A stretch of DNA of 64,000 nt, taken from contig NC_081554.1 of NCBI RefSeq assembly GCF_963082655.1, positions 191,300,206 to 191,364,205 on the forward strand, given 5' to 3'. This stretch comes from Stomoxys calcitrans (Eukaryota; Arthropoda; Insecta; Diptera; Muscidae). The position numbers and the translations under genes are program-made. The notes beneath the pieces are model-generated. The model was not told the origin of the DNA. It ran no database searches and saw nothing but the letters and a program-made list of their open reading frames with translations. Below, piece by piece: positions 11,532 to 22,920 of the stretch (the first letter of the stretch is position 1; each line of letters starts with the position of its first letter).

Positions 11532-11732
11532 TAGGAGACCACCTTGACGCAGAGGTTAGCATCTCCGCCTAAGATGCCGAACGTCTGGATTCAAATCTGA
11601 GTTCACAGAAAAAATTTTCATAGGTGGTTATCCTTTCACTAATGCTGGCTAAATTGGTGTGGTAAAGGAAGAATCCTCTTATCATTGAGCTTATCGCTTT
11701 AGTCGGACTCCACTCATTGCATTGCAATTTGA
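11532..11732 (+). mobile_element. tRNA-derived SINE, degenerate
   Basis: The head GACGCAGAGGTTAGCATC, a B-box-like GGATTCAAATCTGAG, the body words CTAATGCTGGC and TTATCATTGAGC, and ACTCATTG are recognisable. Much of the middle is deleted, including the GTGTCGCACTGCGGC part. Confidence 0.7.
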
Positions 11733-11871
11733 TGAAATTCTTTAAAAAAAATCCGTAAAATTTCCTCTCAAGACCAAAATTTCATTCAAATGTTTTCCGA
11801 GACAAGTTTTTATGAAATATTGATGACATTTTTTTCTACAAATTTATATCAAAGTTAAATTTTAGAGAACA

Positions 11872-13654
11872 CTAGCTGGACAGGGCCCGCTCCGCTGCGC
11901 CTTCTTTAACTCTCTTATATCTATTTAGGGTGGGGACACTTTGCCATACCATGCATGGTCATGTAATAAATTCTCCAAAAGAGGTGTCGCACGGACTCGA
12001 TTTTAAAAATGCCCCTTATAGTTGATAAACTCAACTTGAATAGGAAAGCGCTCATTGATGTATGAAAGTTTGCCCCTGCTCGGTTCCTGGGCAAATTTTA
12101 ACTCTACTCCCAAATACCTTTCTTTTGAGCCCCATATTACAGTATTGGTAAATATTTCGGGTTTAGGGGGTATTTCGCGGGTGGTCACTTGGCCATCAAA
12201 GTAAATATAAGATGCGTGCTCTACTTTCAGAAACATTTTGTATGAGTCCCATAATGGCATGATCGGTAAATAGGTTGTATTTGAAGGTTCTCTGTCCCGA
12301 AAATTAATATAAATTTCCCCAAAATCAATAAATTTTCACCCCAAATAGCTTTTAAAAAATAGGGAGGTATTTTGGGGTGGGCGGCTCCCCAAACACATGG
12401 CTCTATATTGTCGTGATTGGTCTATATATCCATTTGACGGGTTTTGGGCTGTCCCTGCGACACCCGTCTCAAACCATGTTTTTTTTGGTGATTGTTAGAG
12501 TGCAAAAAATTTCGAACTAATCGCATTACCAATCTCCGAGAAATTACATTTTTGAAATTAGGGTAATGAGAAGTGCTTTTTAGGGGAGACATTGCGTCTC
12601 AAATATGGATATCAAATTCATGTCCACTCCCAAATCCCTTTTCTTTGAACCCCATTTTGTTACGGTCGGTAAGCATGAACCGTTTGGAGGGTGTTTTGGG
12701 GCTGGGGAGGCCACCGGTACATTGCCCTGAAAATAGATATCAAATTCGTTCTTTTCTCCCAAATGCCGTTGATCTAAACTCCAAATACTTTTAAATGGAA
12801 TCCTATAAAGCCATGGTCGGCTGATATGCCCATTTGGGGGTATTTGAGGCGACCTCCCATTACTTGGACCAAATTTTTTTTGCCATATTTGTAATCTACT
12901 GCCCGATACTTTTCATTTGAGTCCCATATTGATAGGAACGTCGAATATTTCTGTTTAAAGGAGTTTTTGTTTTGGGGCGGCCCGCTGGGTACTTGGACCC
13001 AAAATTTAATATGATATTCATTTTCTAGTCTCCAATTCCTTTCATTTGATACCCATATTGTACCCATCAGTCCTCTTTTGGTTTTGGGTGGCGTTTTTGG
13101 TGTAAGGGGGAGGGTCAGCCACCATCCTATATCTAAAAATTATATATAACCAATATGTTTCCTTTTTTTTTGATTCTACGGAACAAACAAACAAACCGAG
13201 TCTCATGTAGTCATGATGGGTCATATACCCATTTGGGGAGTTTTAAGGGGGTGCGGTGATCCCCTACACTTCGATCTGATTTTGTATGCCAGATTCATAA
13301 TCTACTCCCGAATACCTTCCATTTAAGCCTCATATTGATATGAACAACCAATTTGTCTGTTTTTAGATATTTTGGGGTTAGGGCGGCTTCCTGGGTATTT
13401 GTACACAATTTTTAATACCATATTCGTATTCTACTCTTCAATACCTTTCATTCGATATCCATATTGTCTTTATCGGTCCACTTGTGATTTTGGGTGTTAT
13501 TTTTGGGGTAACGGGGGAGGGTCCTCCCCCTTCCGTTATCAATAAATTATAAAGCCTATTCCTACTTTCTGAACATATTCGTAATCTACTCCCGAATACC
13601 ATTCATTTGGGTCCCATATTGTCATGATCGTCAAATAAACCTATTTCAACACTA
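11872..13654 (-). mobile_element. Type C Helitron-like element, 5'-truncated
   Basis: Read on the minus strand this copy ends in CTAG (11872-11875) followed by T, preceded by GGGCCCTGTCCAG instead of the usual hairpin. Inside, next to this end, is the SINE-like block (about 11936-12100) with CATGCATGG, GAGGTGTCGCACGGACTCG and CTCATTGATGTATGAAAG. The remainder is the monomer array with CATTTGAGCCCCATATTG phrases. The TC end was replaced by a type B element at 13655. The ORFs 12003-13224 are repeat translations. Confidence 0.75.
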
Positions 13655-15256
13655 CTGTGGTACAGGGTATAATAACTTAGTGCATTTGTTTGTAACACCT
13701 AAAAGGAAGAGAGATAGACCCATATATTTAGATCCATATACCGATCGACTCAAAATCACTTTCTTATTCGATTTAGCTATGTCCGTCTGTCTGTCTGTCC
13801 ATGTTAATTTGTGTACCAAGTACAGGTAGCAGTTTTCATCCGATCGTCGCAAAATTTGGTGCCAACATGTTTTTCGGCCTAAAGACGAAACCTATAGAAA
13901 TTGGAAAAAATCCGTTCAGATTCGGATATAGCTGACATATATATGTTCGTCCGATTTGCAGTAATACAGCAATAAAATGGTCATTTGTTAACCAATTCTC
14001 TGGAAATTTGGCAGGAAGGATTTTCTCTCTTGACTCTCAACAACACTGGTGCATTTCATGGAAATCGGTTCAGATTTAGATATAGCTCTCATATATAAAA
14101 ATCCCCGATTTTCACTCCTAGAGCCACTGCAAGCGCATTTATTGACCATTCTTGCCAAAATTTTGCACAACGCTTTTCCCAACTACCACCACAATAACTG
14201 ATAAGTTTGGTCGAAATCGGTTCAGATTTGGATATAGCTCTCATATATATATTTATGTCCGATTTTGAGAAATATTGCAGTAAAGTGCTCATTTGTCAAC
14301 CAATTCTCTCGAAATTTTGGCAGAAAGGATTTTCTCTTGATTTTCAACAATACTGGTAAATTTCATGGAAATCGGTTTAGATCTAAATGTAGCTCTCATA
14401 TAGATAAATCGCCCGATTTTCACTCCTAGAGCCGCTGCAAGCTCATTTATTGACCAATCTTGCCAAAATTTTGCACAATGCTTTTCTCAACGACTATCAC
14501 AATATCTAAAAAGTTTGGTCGAAATCGGTTCACATTTAGATATAGCTCCCATATATATGTATATCCGATTTTGAGAAATATTGCAATAAAGTGCTCATTT
14601 GTTAACCGATTCTCTCGTTGTTTGGCAGGAGGGATTTTCGTTTAACTCTCGACATTACTGGTGAATTTCATAGAAATCTGTTCCGATTTAGATATAGCTC
14701 TCATATATATAAATCGCCCGATTTTCACTTCTAGAGCCACTGCAAGCTCATTTATTGACCAATCTTGCCAAAATTTTGCACAACGCTTTTCTCAACGCCT
14801 ACCACATATCTGAGAAGTTTGGTCGAAATCGGTTCACATTTAGATATAGCTCCCATATATATATATACGTCCGATTTTGAGAAATATTGCAATAAAGCGC
14901 TCATATGTCAACCGATTCTCTCGTTATTTGGCAGGAGGAATTTTCCTTTAACTCTCGACATAACTGGTGAATTTCACAGAAATCGGTGCAGATTTTGATA
15001 TAGCTGCCATATATGTATATCGTCCGATTTTCACTTCTAGAGCCACTGCCAGCGCATTTATTGACCTATCTTGTCATTTTCCTCGACAACTACCACAATA
15101 TCTGAGAAGTTTTCTGCAAATCGGAGCAGATTTAAATATAGCTCTCATATATACGTTCGTCCGATTTTGAGAAATATTGCAATAAAATGCTAATTTGTTA
15201 ACCGATTCTCTCGAAATTTGGCAGGAAGGATATTCTTATGACTCTCATTTCCAAAT
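13655..15256 (-). repeat. Type B (DINE-like) element with ~325 bp internal repeats
   Basis: It opens with CACTACTGTGGTACAGGGT and a short (GTCT)n run (13787-13800) before CCATGTTAATT. It then repeats a block containing TTTGAGAAATATTGCAATAA, AACCGATTCTCTCG, TTTGGCAGGA, TAGAGCCACTGCAAG and TTATTGACCAATCTTGCC several times, at about 14,100, 14,420, 14,730 and 15,040. The structure is a tandemly amplified DINE-like element. ORFs at 13988-15170 are repeat translations. Confidence 0.75.
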
Positions 15257-16235
15257 GAATTTAACTTTCTCCTATAAAAAATATTTTTGCAGAATATTTC
15301 TTTCAAGAAAAAATGTCAGTGCAATATTATCTCTAAAGTCAATATTTCCATGAAATTTTGTGTAAAGACAAGATCTCAGTGAAGAAGAGAGCTTTGAAGA
15401 AGAGAGCTTAAACTTTGAAAATTGTGCCAGTTTTAATCGAAAATTCTTCCTTACATGATAGAAGTTTTCATTCATTTGCTTTATTATTTGTTCCGCAACT
15501 TCATCCCCTTGGTAAATGTAGGTTCCATGGGTCACTCACTTTGTCCTAACGTACAACTCTCCAAATTTAAGGTATTTCATCAAAGTTTCTTCATAGTCTA
15601 GTCATAACAAAAAACCATAGATTTGTTTTCCATTTAAATTCATTCCAGAAGAAATACTTTCAACAATTTGAATGAGGTCTTAAGCCTCAGTTACACAAAA
15701 TTTTTTCAATTATTTTGTCAGACTGTTATCTACACCTAAACCGGATTTGATTTAATTTGAAATGGAAAGCATAAAACAAAAAAGAAAAAAAAACGCACAA
15801 AAACTCATTCCAATTTAATTGTTTGTAACAAAATTGTACTTTCACTCAAACGATTTTAATTACTTTTGTTTGATATACAAAAACGAAATTGGAAAATACA
15901 AAAAAAAATTTAGAGCAATGCAAGCCCAAAGGATTTCATTAAACAAATGCCGAAAATAACCAAAAAAAAAAATTCAAATGAAATCAATTGAATAGCAATG
16001 GCCTGCATTTAAACTATGTTGGAGATAGATAAGCACACACATTTTGGGAAATTAATTGCTGGTAAAGTAGGATAAACTTTATGGATATCAGTAGGCATAG
16101 TTTTGCAAAAGATTTGAAGCGGAAATTATTGAATTATTAAGTTAAATTTTCACCAATAGGCTTTCAGAGACAGAATTTTAATGATAATACAGATTGTAAT
16201 GAATTTTTAAAGAGGCAATTTTGAAGAGGACCATG
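15257..16235. other. No gene recognised; AT-rich
   Basis: AT-rich sequence with poly-A runs near 15782 and 15960. No repeat family or exon was recognised. Confidence 0.5.
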
Positions 16236-16470
16236 GACAATGGCGAGACCATCAGAAAAAAATCGTCAATGGTGGTTTTCCCCTCCTAATGCTGGCAACA
16301 TTTGTGAGGTATTATGCCATGTAAAAAACTTCTCTCCAAAGAGGTGTCGCACTGCGGCACACCGTTCGCACTCGGTTATAAAAAGGAGGCCCCTTATCAT
16401 TGAGCACTCATAGATATGTGAGAAGATTGTCCCTGTTCATTAGTGGGATGTTCATGGGCAAAATTTGCAT
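16236..16470 (+). mobile_element. tRNA-derived SINE, 5'-truncated
   Basis: Starts at GGCGAGACCATCAGAAAAA, just after where the B box should be, and runs through CCCTCCTAATGCTGGCAAC, GAGGTGTCGCACTGCGGC, TATCATTGAGC and the tail GGATGTTCATGGGC...TTTGCATTTGC. The tRNA-like head is missing. It abuts a transposase fragment. Confidence 0.85.
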
Positions 16471-16846
16471 TTGCAATGAACTTATTGAGAGACGAGTTCG
16501 GTGAACATTTTATTGCACATTCGGGAGCGGTCAATTAGCCACCTAGATCATGCGATTTAACGCCTTTAGACTACTTTTTGTGGGGCTATGTTAAAGCTCA
16601 TGTCTATACAGACAAGCCCAGTTCAATTGACGCATTGGAAGACAATATTGAAGCATTTATTCGTGAGATACCGGCCGAAATGTTGGAAAAAGTATGCCAA
16701 TATTGGGCCATTAGACCATTAGACCATTTGAGGGCCATTTACGGTCAACATTCGCATGAAATAATCTCCAAATATTCAACTATACGGACCGTACTATCGA
16801 TTCAAATAAAGATTTCGTGCATTTTTCTGAATCTTATGAGTTTTTA
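16471..16846 (+). pseudogene. Mariner-like (DDE) transposase C-terminal fragment
   Basis: In the frame of 16530-16850 the translation reads VN, a stop (TAG at 16536-16538 where Trp is expected), then PPRSCDLTPLDYFLWGYVK. This matches the PPxSxDLxPxDYxLF motif around the third catalytic Asp of mariner/Tc1 transposases. It continues with AHVYTDKPSSIDALEDNI and EIPAEMLEKVCQYW, typical of the C-terminal tail. The first two catalytic acids and all N-terminal DNA-binding domains are missing. The 3' side is cut by the type B repeat. It is a dead fragment. Confidence 0.8.
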
Positions 16847-16980
16847 TACCCTACACCATTACTGTGGTACAGGGTATTACAACTTAGTGCATTTGTTTGT
16901 AACACCCAGAAGGAAGAGAGATAGACCCATTGAGAAGTATACCGATCGATTCAGAATCACTTTCTAATTCGATTTAGCTA

Positions 16981-17502
16981 TGTCCGTCTGTCTGTCCGTC
17001 TATCTGCCTGTCTGTCCGTCTATCTGCCTGTCTGTCCGTTTGCCTGTCTGTCTGTTCGTCCGTCTGTCTGTCTATCTATCTGTCTGTCTGTCCGTCTGTC
17101 TGTCCGTCTGTCTGTCTGTCCGTCTGTCTGTCCGTCTGTCTATCCGTCTGTCTGTCTGTGCGTCTGTCTATCCGTCTGTCTGTCCGTCTGTCTGTCCGTC
17201 TGTCTATCTGTCAGTCTGTCTGTCTATCCGTCTGTCTGTCCGTCTGTCTATCCGTCTGTCTATCCGTCTGTCTGTCCGTCTATCTGTCCGTATGTCTGTC
17301 TGTCTGTCTCGTCTGTCTGTCCTTCTGTCTGTCCGTCTGCCTGTCTGTCCGTCTGTCTGTCTGTACGTCTGTCTATCCGTCTGTCTGTCCGTCTGTCTAT
17401 CCGTCTGTCAATCCGTCTGTCTGTCCGTCTATCTGTCCGTATGTCTAGCCGTCTGTCTATTCGTCTGTCTGTCCGTCTATCTGTCCGTATGTCTGTCTGT
17501 CC
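16981..17502. repeat. GTCT/GTCC tetranucleotide microsatellite
   Basis: An uninterrupted tetranucleotide tract of GTCT, GTCC and GTCTATCC variants about 520 bp long. Reading frames across it encode C-L-S-V repeats (206 codons at 16980-17600), which are not a protein. DINE-1 type elements are known to carry GTCY-type microsatellites, so this is an expansion of the element's own core. Confidence 0.9.
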
Positions 17503-17740
17503 ATGTTAATTTTTGTACAAAGTACAGGTCGCAGTTTTCATTCGATCGTCTTAAAATTTGGTACAGGCATGTTTTCCGGTCTAAAGACGAAGCCTATTGA
17601 AATTGTCTGTCCGTCTATCTGTCCGTCTGTCTGTCTGTCCATGTTAATTTTTGTACAAAGTACAGGTCGCAGTTTTCATTCGATCGTCTTAAAATTTGGT
17701 ACAGGCATGTTTTCCGGTCTAAAGACGAAGCCTATTGAAA
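17465..17740 (+). repeat. 138 bp tandem duplication
   Basis: Positions 17465-17602 and 17603-17740 are almost identical: both contain GTCCGTCTATCTGTCCG, TTAATTTTTGTACAAAGTAC and AAAGACGAAGCCTATTGAAA. The near-identity, amid strongly diverged repeats, implies a recent event or an assembly duplication. Confidence 0.85.
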
Positions 17741-18090
17741 AAAATCGGTTCAGATTTGGATTTGGATAAGCTCCCATATAGTTCGTCCGATTTGCAGTAA
17801 TAATGCAATAAAATGGTCATATGTGAACCAATTCTTTCGAAATTTGGAAGAAAAGATTTTCTTATGACTCTCGACATTACTGGTAAATTTTTTGGAAATA
17901 GGTTCAGTTTTAGATGTAGCTCTCGTATATATATCGTCCAATTTTCCCTCCTAGAGTAAATTCAAACACATTTATTGACCAATATTCGCAAAACTTTGTA
18001 CAACGCTTTCCTCCACGACTTCCACAATGTCTATAAAGTTTGCTCGATTTAGACATAGCTCCTATATATTTTCTTCCGATTTGCCGTTTT

Positions 18091-19440
18091 AATGCAATCT
18101 CCTTCCTATAGATGTATCAGAAGGAAATTAACGCCAGACCAGAGTTCCGTTAATCCAAGACTGTACCTATGGCAGCAGTGTCTCGCATTCCACCTCAAGT
18201 GTCATCTCAGGTATCCGATCGGAAACCTCTCCTATTCCTTCCAGGTTTCCTATAGTTGTCTTGATTTTACCGCGATGACATGACCTCCTCTTTTTCTCTA
18301 TCCATTCACCTATCGCCTTAGGCTTAAAGCCGCAGTGGCTGCCTCCCACTAAATCTGTATTAATATATGATATATATATGATATTTATGATATTTGATAT
18401 ATATATGATATATATTTATATATATGATATTTAGAATAGTCTCCAGTGCCCTAGTGGGTGTGGTCTTCATCGCTCCGCCTTTGCCAACATGTTCTCTGAA
18501 CCTCTGCATTATCCATACGTTGTACTTTTTCTCCGTCGCGGTTCAACAAACAATTGAGGCGTAAGTAACTATTGGTCTAATAACGCTTCTGTGGAGTCAG
18601 TGGACTATCCTCAGATTCAGGCCCCATTTCGAGCCTTTGGCCCGTCTACGTAGTGTTCAATAGCCGTAACCCTTCTCAGTCCTGTATGTGACACTTCCAA
18701 TTCAGTTTCCTGCCCAAGATCACTCCTTAGTATTTAACCTTGTGAGATATCGAAATTGTTCTATTGAGTAAACGTGGTGCGTCAAATTGACGCATCCTTA
18801 GGCAGATTTCAGCCTTCTCTGGGATCCCTAGGTGTCGCCCAGTCGTGTACCACCTGCAAGATCCTTTAGGCCGTTCTGCATAGCTGATTCGGATCCCTAT
18901 CCCTGAAGTATTTTAAAATCGTTTACATAGCAAACTGGTTGAAATCCATCCTTAGTCAGCATCTGCAATAGGTTATGGTGATAAAATGCCCCATGAGGCG
19001 TGTTCAGTGCCACTTTCCCCCTTATATTGTATTTATGTCATGGGACTCACAATGTATCCCACTGTTCCTTAGCATGTGGTTTATCCAGTCTCTAAAGACA
19101 TGGTCCACCCGGTTTTGCTCTAACGCATAGATCAGTGTGTCGATCCGATTTCAAAAGCCCCCCCGATGTCCATATATATATACCACCCATGTGTACATCG
19201 TCGCACGGAAGGATTCTTCTGTTTTATGCACAACCTTGTGCGAGGCAGTCTCCACCGACCCTCCCTTGACATAAGCATCCTGTGTATGTTTGAGCAGTTC
19301 GCTGGATGTCCTACTCTATATCTTGGTATTCACAATACGTTCCATGGCCTTGAGTAGAAATGACTTAAGGCTTATAGGTCCTTAGAAATTTGGTGTACCA
19401 TAACTTACCTTGTCAGGCTGGAGTATTAAATTTCCTCTAA
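18091..19440 (-). pseudogene. LINE reverse transcriptase remnant
   Basis: Read on the minus strand, decayed reverse transcriptase phrases appear: a TMERIV-like helix (from the CAATACGTTCCATGGCC region, 19331-19347), and the AYxKGRSTETALHKVV-like stretch encoded around 19210-19290. The latter corresponds to the region after the RPIS motif. The same family is represented at 56728-57660, where the upstream motifs are clearer. Many frameshifts and stops occur, and an AT-dinucleotide patch (18358-18432) interrupts it. No catalytic YADD could be read. Not functional; boundaries are approximate. Confidence 0.6.
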
Positions 19441-20393
19441 AGGGAACTTTTCTTTGAAATTTCTCTGAAGGCAACATTTTTATTAAAACTTCTTGTAAAT
19501 CTCCATGTAATTTTCTATAGGAACAACATTTTAAAAAAATTTTCTTTAAACATCAAATTCAAAAAAAAAAAATTATCTTAAGACACCTACCGACTTATCA
19601 AGCATTTCAACGAAATTAATCGAATTAAATTTCATTAAAAGGGTGCAACCATCCATGACACGCATCTAAACACACCCACGCACACACGCACAGAATTTTA
19701 ATGCCATTTCTTGCATTTGCCATATGCCTTGCCAAACCCCAACCGCAGTGTGGACATAAACTATACGTTGCAGTTTGTTTTTCCAAAAAGTTCCATGTCA
19801 ACAACATGTACGGAAATCTAAAAAGGCGAAAATTTCTGTTCCGCACCAAATGACCAAAAAGGTTCAAAAAACTTTCAACACCCAAAACACACCGAAAGAC
19901 CAACAAAATATTTTGTTTATAAAACTATTCCATGTTTGGTGCCAGAACGTAGTTTTCATTGTAGCTATTTTGTTTTTTTTTTTTGGTTTGGTGGTAAAAT
20001 TTTTAAAAGCATGGCTTTTTTTTCAAAATAGTTGGTGTATCGTGTTATTCTGTGTTGTGAACCCCCACACACATTCATTAGATTTAAAACAACAAAGTTT
20101 GCACGCAACATAATTTTTAGCCGTATGGCTGTACTAAAAGGCCGATTGCGTTGTTTTCAACTCTAACCACAGAGCCAATGCACAGCACACACACACTAAG
20201 TGTGGAGACCAATACATATGGCAGCAATAGTAGAATTTTGTGCATATAGGGGGCGTTAGATGCAATTGCAGAAAGAAGGAAGAAAAATCTGGTAATACAA
20301 TTTGAAACATATTTTCCACAAAATAAATAAGATGTGGAAATTTTTCTTAAAGAAAGGTAATTGAACAAAAATATGTATTTGAAAAAAATTTTA
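19441..20393. other. No gene recognised
   Basis: AT-rich sequence with poly-A (19561-19571) and poly-T (19972-19983) runs and CA-rich patches around 19675 and 20190. No repeat family was recognised. ORFs here lack domains. Confidence 0.5.
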
Positions 20394-22446
20394 TCATATC
20401 TATAAAATTGAATTTGTGTTTGTTTGTTTGTTCCGTATAGACTCAAAAACGGCTGAACTGATTACTTTAAAACTTTCACAGATTGTGTAGGTTAGTTTGG
20501 AAGGAAACATAGGATATATAATTTTTTGATATCGGAAGGGGGGGCGGACCCTCGCCCTTACCCTAAAAGGACTTCTCAAAAATAAAAGAAGACCGATCGG
20601 GACAATATGGGATTCAAATGAAAGGTATTTCAGAAAGGAGTACGAATTGCATAATAAAAGTTGGGTCCAAATAACTGGGGGGCCGTCCCAGCCCCAAAAC
20701 CCCTTAAAATAGGTTTATTTTATGACGATCATAACAATATAGGACTCAAATGAGAGATATTCGGGAGTAGACTACGAATATGGTCACGAAGTAGGAATAG
20801 CCGTTATAATTTGTTGATAACGAAAGGGGGAGGGACCCGTTACTCCAAAACACCACCCAAAATCAAAAGTGGACCGATCAAGACAATATGGGTATCAAAT
20901 GAAAAGTGTGCGGGAGTAGATAACGAACCAGGCATATAAATTCATGTCGATGTGTAGGGGGTCACCCCACCCCCACAAAAACGCCCAAAATGGGCACATT
21001 AGCCAATCACGGATATATGGGACTCGGTTTGTTTGTTCGGTATAGACTGAAAAACGGCATAACCGATTTTCTCGAAATTTTCGCATATTGTGTAGGTTGG
21101 TCTGGAAGGAAACATAGGCTATATAATGTTTCCATATCAGAAGGGGGACGGACCCTCCCCTTTTGCCAAAAACACAACTCAAAATCAAAAGTGGACCGAG
21201 CGGGACTATATAGGTATCAAATGAAAGGTATTGGAGAGTAGTGTACGAATATGGTATTAAAATTTGGGTCTTAGTACCTATCGGGCCGCCCCAACCCCAA
21301 AACTGCCCCAAACATACATATTGGACGTTCGTTTCAATATGGGGCTCAAATAAAAAGTATTGGGGAGTAGATATCGAATCTGGCATACAAAATCATATCG
21401 AAGTATTGGGGGTCACGCCACCCCTCATAAACGCCATTATGACTATATGATACTTGGCTGAACCGATTTTCTTACGATTTTCATAAATTGTGTACGTTTG
21501 TCTGAAGGAAACATAGCCTAAATAATCTTTAGATATCGGGTGAAGGCGGACCCTCCCCCTTATCCCGCAAATGCCACCCATATCCGAAAGTGGTCCGATG
21601 GACACAACAAGGGTATCAAATGAAAGGTATTGGAGACCAGAAAACAAACATGGCATTAAGTATTGGGTCCAATCCTGAGCGGGCCCCCAACAGATATTTT
21701 CGAAGTTCATGTCAATATGGGACTCAAATGAAAAGTATTAGGCAGTAGATTACAAATATGGCATAAAACATTAGGTCCAAGTAATGGGAGATCCCCCACC
21801 CCCAAATACCCCCAAACGGGCATTTTAGCTGACCATGGCTATATGGGACTCAAATGAAAGGTAGTTGGGAGTAGATTACGAATATGACATTAAAATTTGC
21901 GTTCAAGTCTAGGTGGCGCTTTTCCTCCTAACGATACGTCAAATGGGTTATTTGACCCAATATGACAATATGGGACTCAAATTAAAGGTATTTACCGGCT
22001 ATGGCAATATGGGGCTCAAATTAAAGGGATTTTTAAGTGCAGCACGAATTTGATATTCATATTTGAGTCGAAATATCTGAGGTACCATCCCTGCCCTAAT
22101 GAGAACATTACCCTAAGGAAGAACATTACCAACAGGAACAGAGAAGGAGCAAATTCTCACACATCAATGAGTGCTTTTCGATGCAAGTTTAAACTCAATG
22201 AGTCGGACCCGAGAACGGCGTTTTTTTTTAAATGTCCATGCATGGCATCTTTCCTCGCAAATGTCGCCAACATTATGAGTGGATAAACACCGCTTTGTCC
22301 AATGTTCTCGCCAGGATTCGAACGCGTTCAGCGTCATAGGCTACAATGGCACGAAATCGATATCCGCATTCAAGGCGAAGTGTCCCCACCCTAAAAATAT
22401 GTTAGAGAATTAAAGAAGGCGCAGTGGAGCGGCCTGGTTCAGCTAG
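20394..22446 (+). mobile_element. Complete-ended type C Helitron-like element (2,053 bp)
   Basis: The copy begins TCATATCTATAAAATTG right after A (20393) and ends CAGCTAG right before T (22447), with a GC-rich block GCGCAGTGGAGCGGCCTGG just inside the end. Helitrons characteristically start with TC, end with CTRR after a hairpin and insert between A and T, so the ends fit. The interior consists of monomers with GACAATATGGGATTCAAATG and GGGGCCGTCCCAGCCCC-like blocks. It then has a SINE-like block (about 22137-22330) with CACATCAATGAGTGC, CGAGAACGGCG and CCAGGATTCGAACGC. There is no Rep/helicase coding capacity, so it would be non-autonomous. Confidence 0.75.
22137..22335 (-). repeat. SINE-like block inside a type C element
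   Basis: Compared with the SINE copies, this block shares TTCTCACACATCAATGAGTGC, the AAACTCAATGA stretch, GAACGGCG, CAACATTATGAG (compare CAACATTTGTGAGG), and the B-box-like CCAGGATTCGAACGCGTTCAGCGTCATAGGC. It lacks the A-box half of the tRNA-like head. The same block sits near the CTAG end of the copies at 10.5-10.8 kb and 11.9-12.1 kb. Confidence 0.65.
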
Positions 22447-22756
22447 TATCAAATATAAGCGAAAACGGGAATATATGTCTTTGGGGAGCTCAAGAGGTTC
22501 TATCGTAAAAGAGTCCATATAGCAACTATGTTATATCCAAATATGGTACGAACTGGTAGTATGGGGCTCAAATTAAAGGGATTTGGGAGTATTGCACGAA
22601 TTTGATATCCATATTTGAGTCGAAATGTTTGAGCTGCCATCGCTCCCCTAAAAAGCACTTCTCATTACCCAAACTTTTTAAACGCCAAGTGTCTCCATCC
22701 TAAAACGATATTAGAGAGTAAAAGAAGGCGCGGCGGAGCGGGCCCGGTTCGGCTAG
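22447..22756 (+). mobile_element. Second, shortened type C 3' end
   Basis: Immediately after the complete copy another type C end appears. It has AGTATGGGGCTCAAATTAAA, GTCGAAATGTTTGAG, AAGTGTCTCC, AAAAGAAGGCGCGGCGGAGC and the terminal CTAG at 22753-22756, followed by T. The SINE-like block is absent, so this copy has an internal deletion. The first ~100 bp (22447-22540) are not clearly type C. Confidence 0.65.
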
Positions 22757-22920
22757 TTTGCTATTTTTGGCACAATTCTGTGAAGAAATTTTTTAGATAG
22801 CTAAGAAGCAGAAGAAAATTTGACCGGAATATCCATCAGAAAAAAGAAAATAAGAAAAAAAGGTAAAAAGGCTATTAAAAGAATTTATTCGATTGAAAAT
22901 TCTTTAAAGTTATCTATAAA

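Larger units (their letters stand above)
16847..18090 (-). repeat. Type B (DINE-like) element with expanded GTCT/GTCC core
   Basis: Starts TATACCCTACACCATTACTG and GTGGTACAGGGTATTA as other type B copies do. The microsatellite core normally present as a few GTCTGTCTGTCC units is here enlarged to about 530 bp (16981-17502). After it, CCATGTTAATT...CTAAAGACGAAGCC occurs twice owing to a 138 bp tandem duplication. It continues with GCAATAAAATGGTCATATG and TCGACATTACTGG phrases to about 18090. Confidence 0.8.

Noticed and set aside
16236..16330. SINE heads as functional tRNA genes (also 23478, 35233)
   Set aside because: A and B boxes are present, but the acceptor stem and anticodon arm cannot be folded into a normal cloverleaf and copies are dispersed with shared SINE bodies.
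16980..17600. 206-codon frame of C-L-S-V repeats resembling a cysteine-rich protein
   Set aside because: It is the translated GTCT/GTCC microsatellite; periodicity is of the DNA and not a protein fold.
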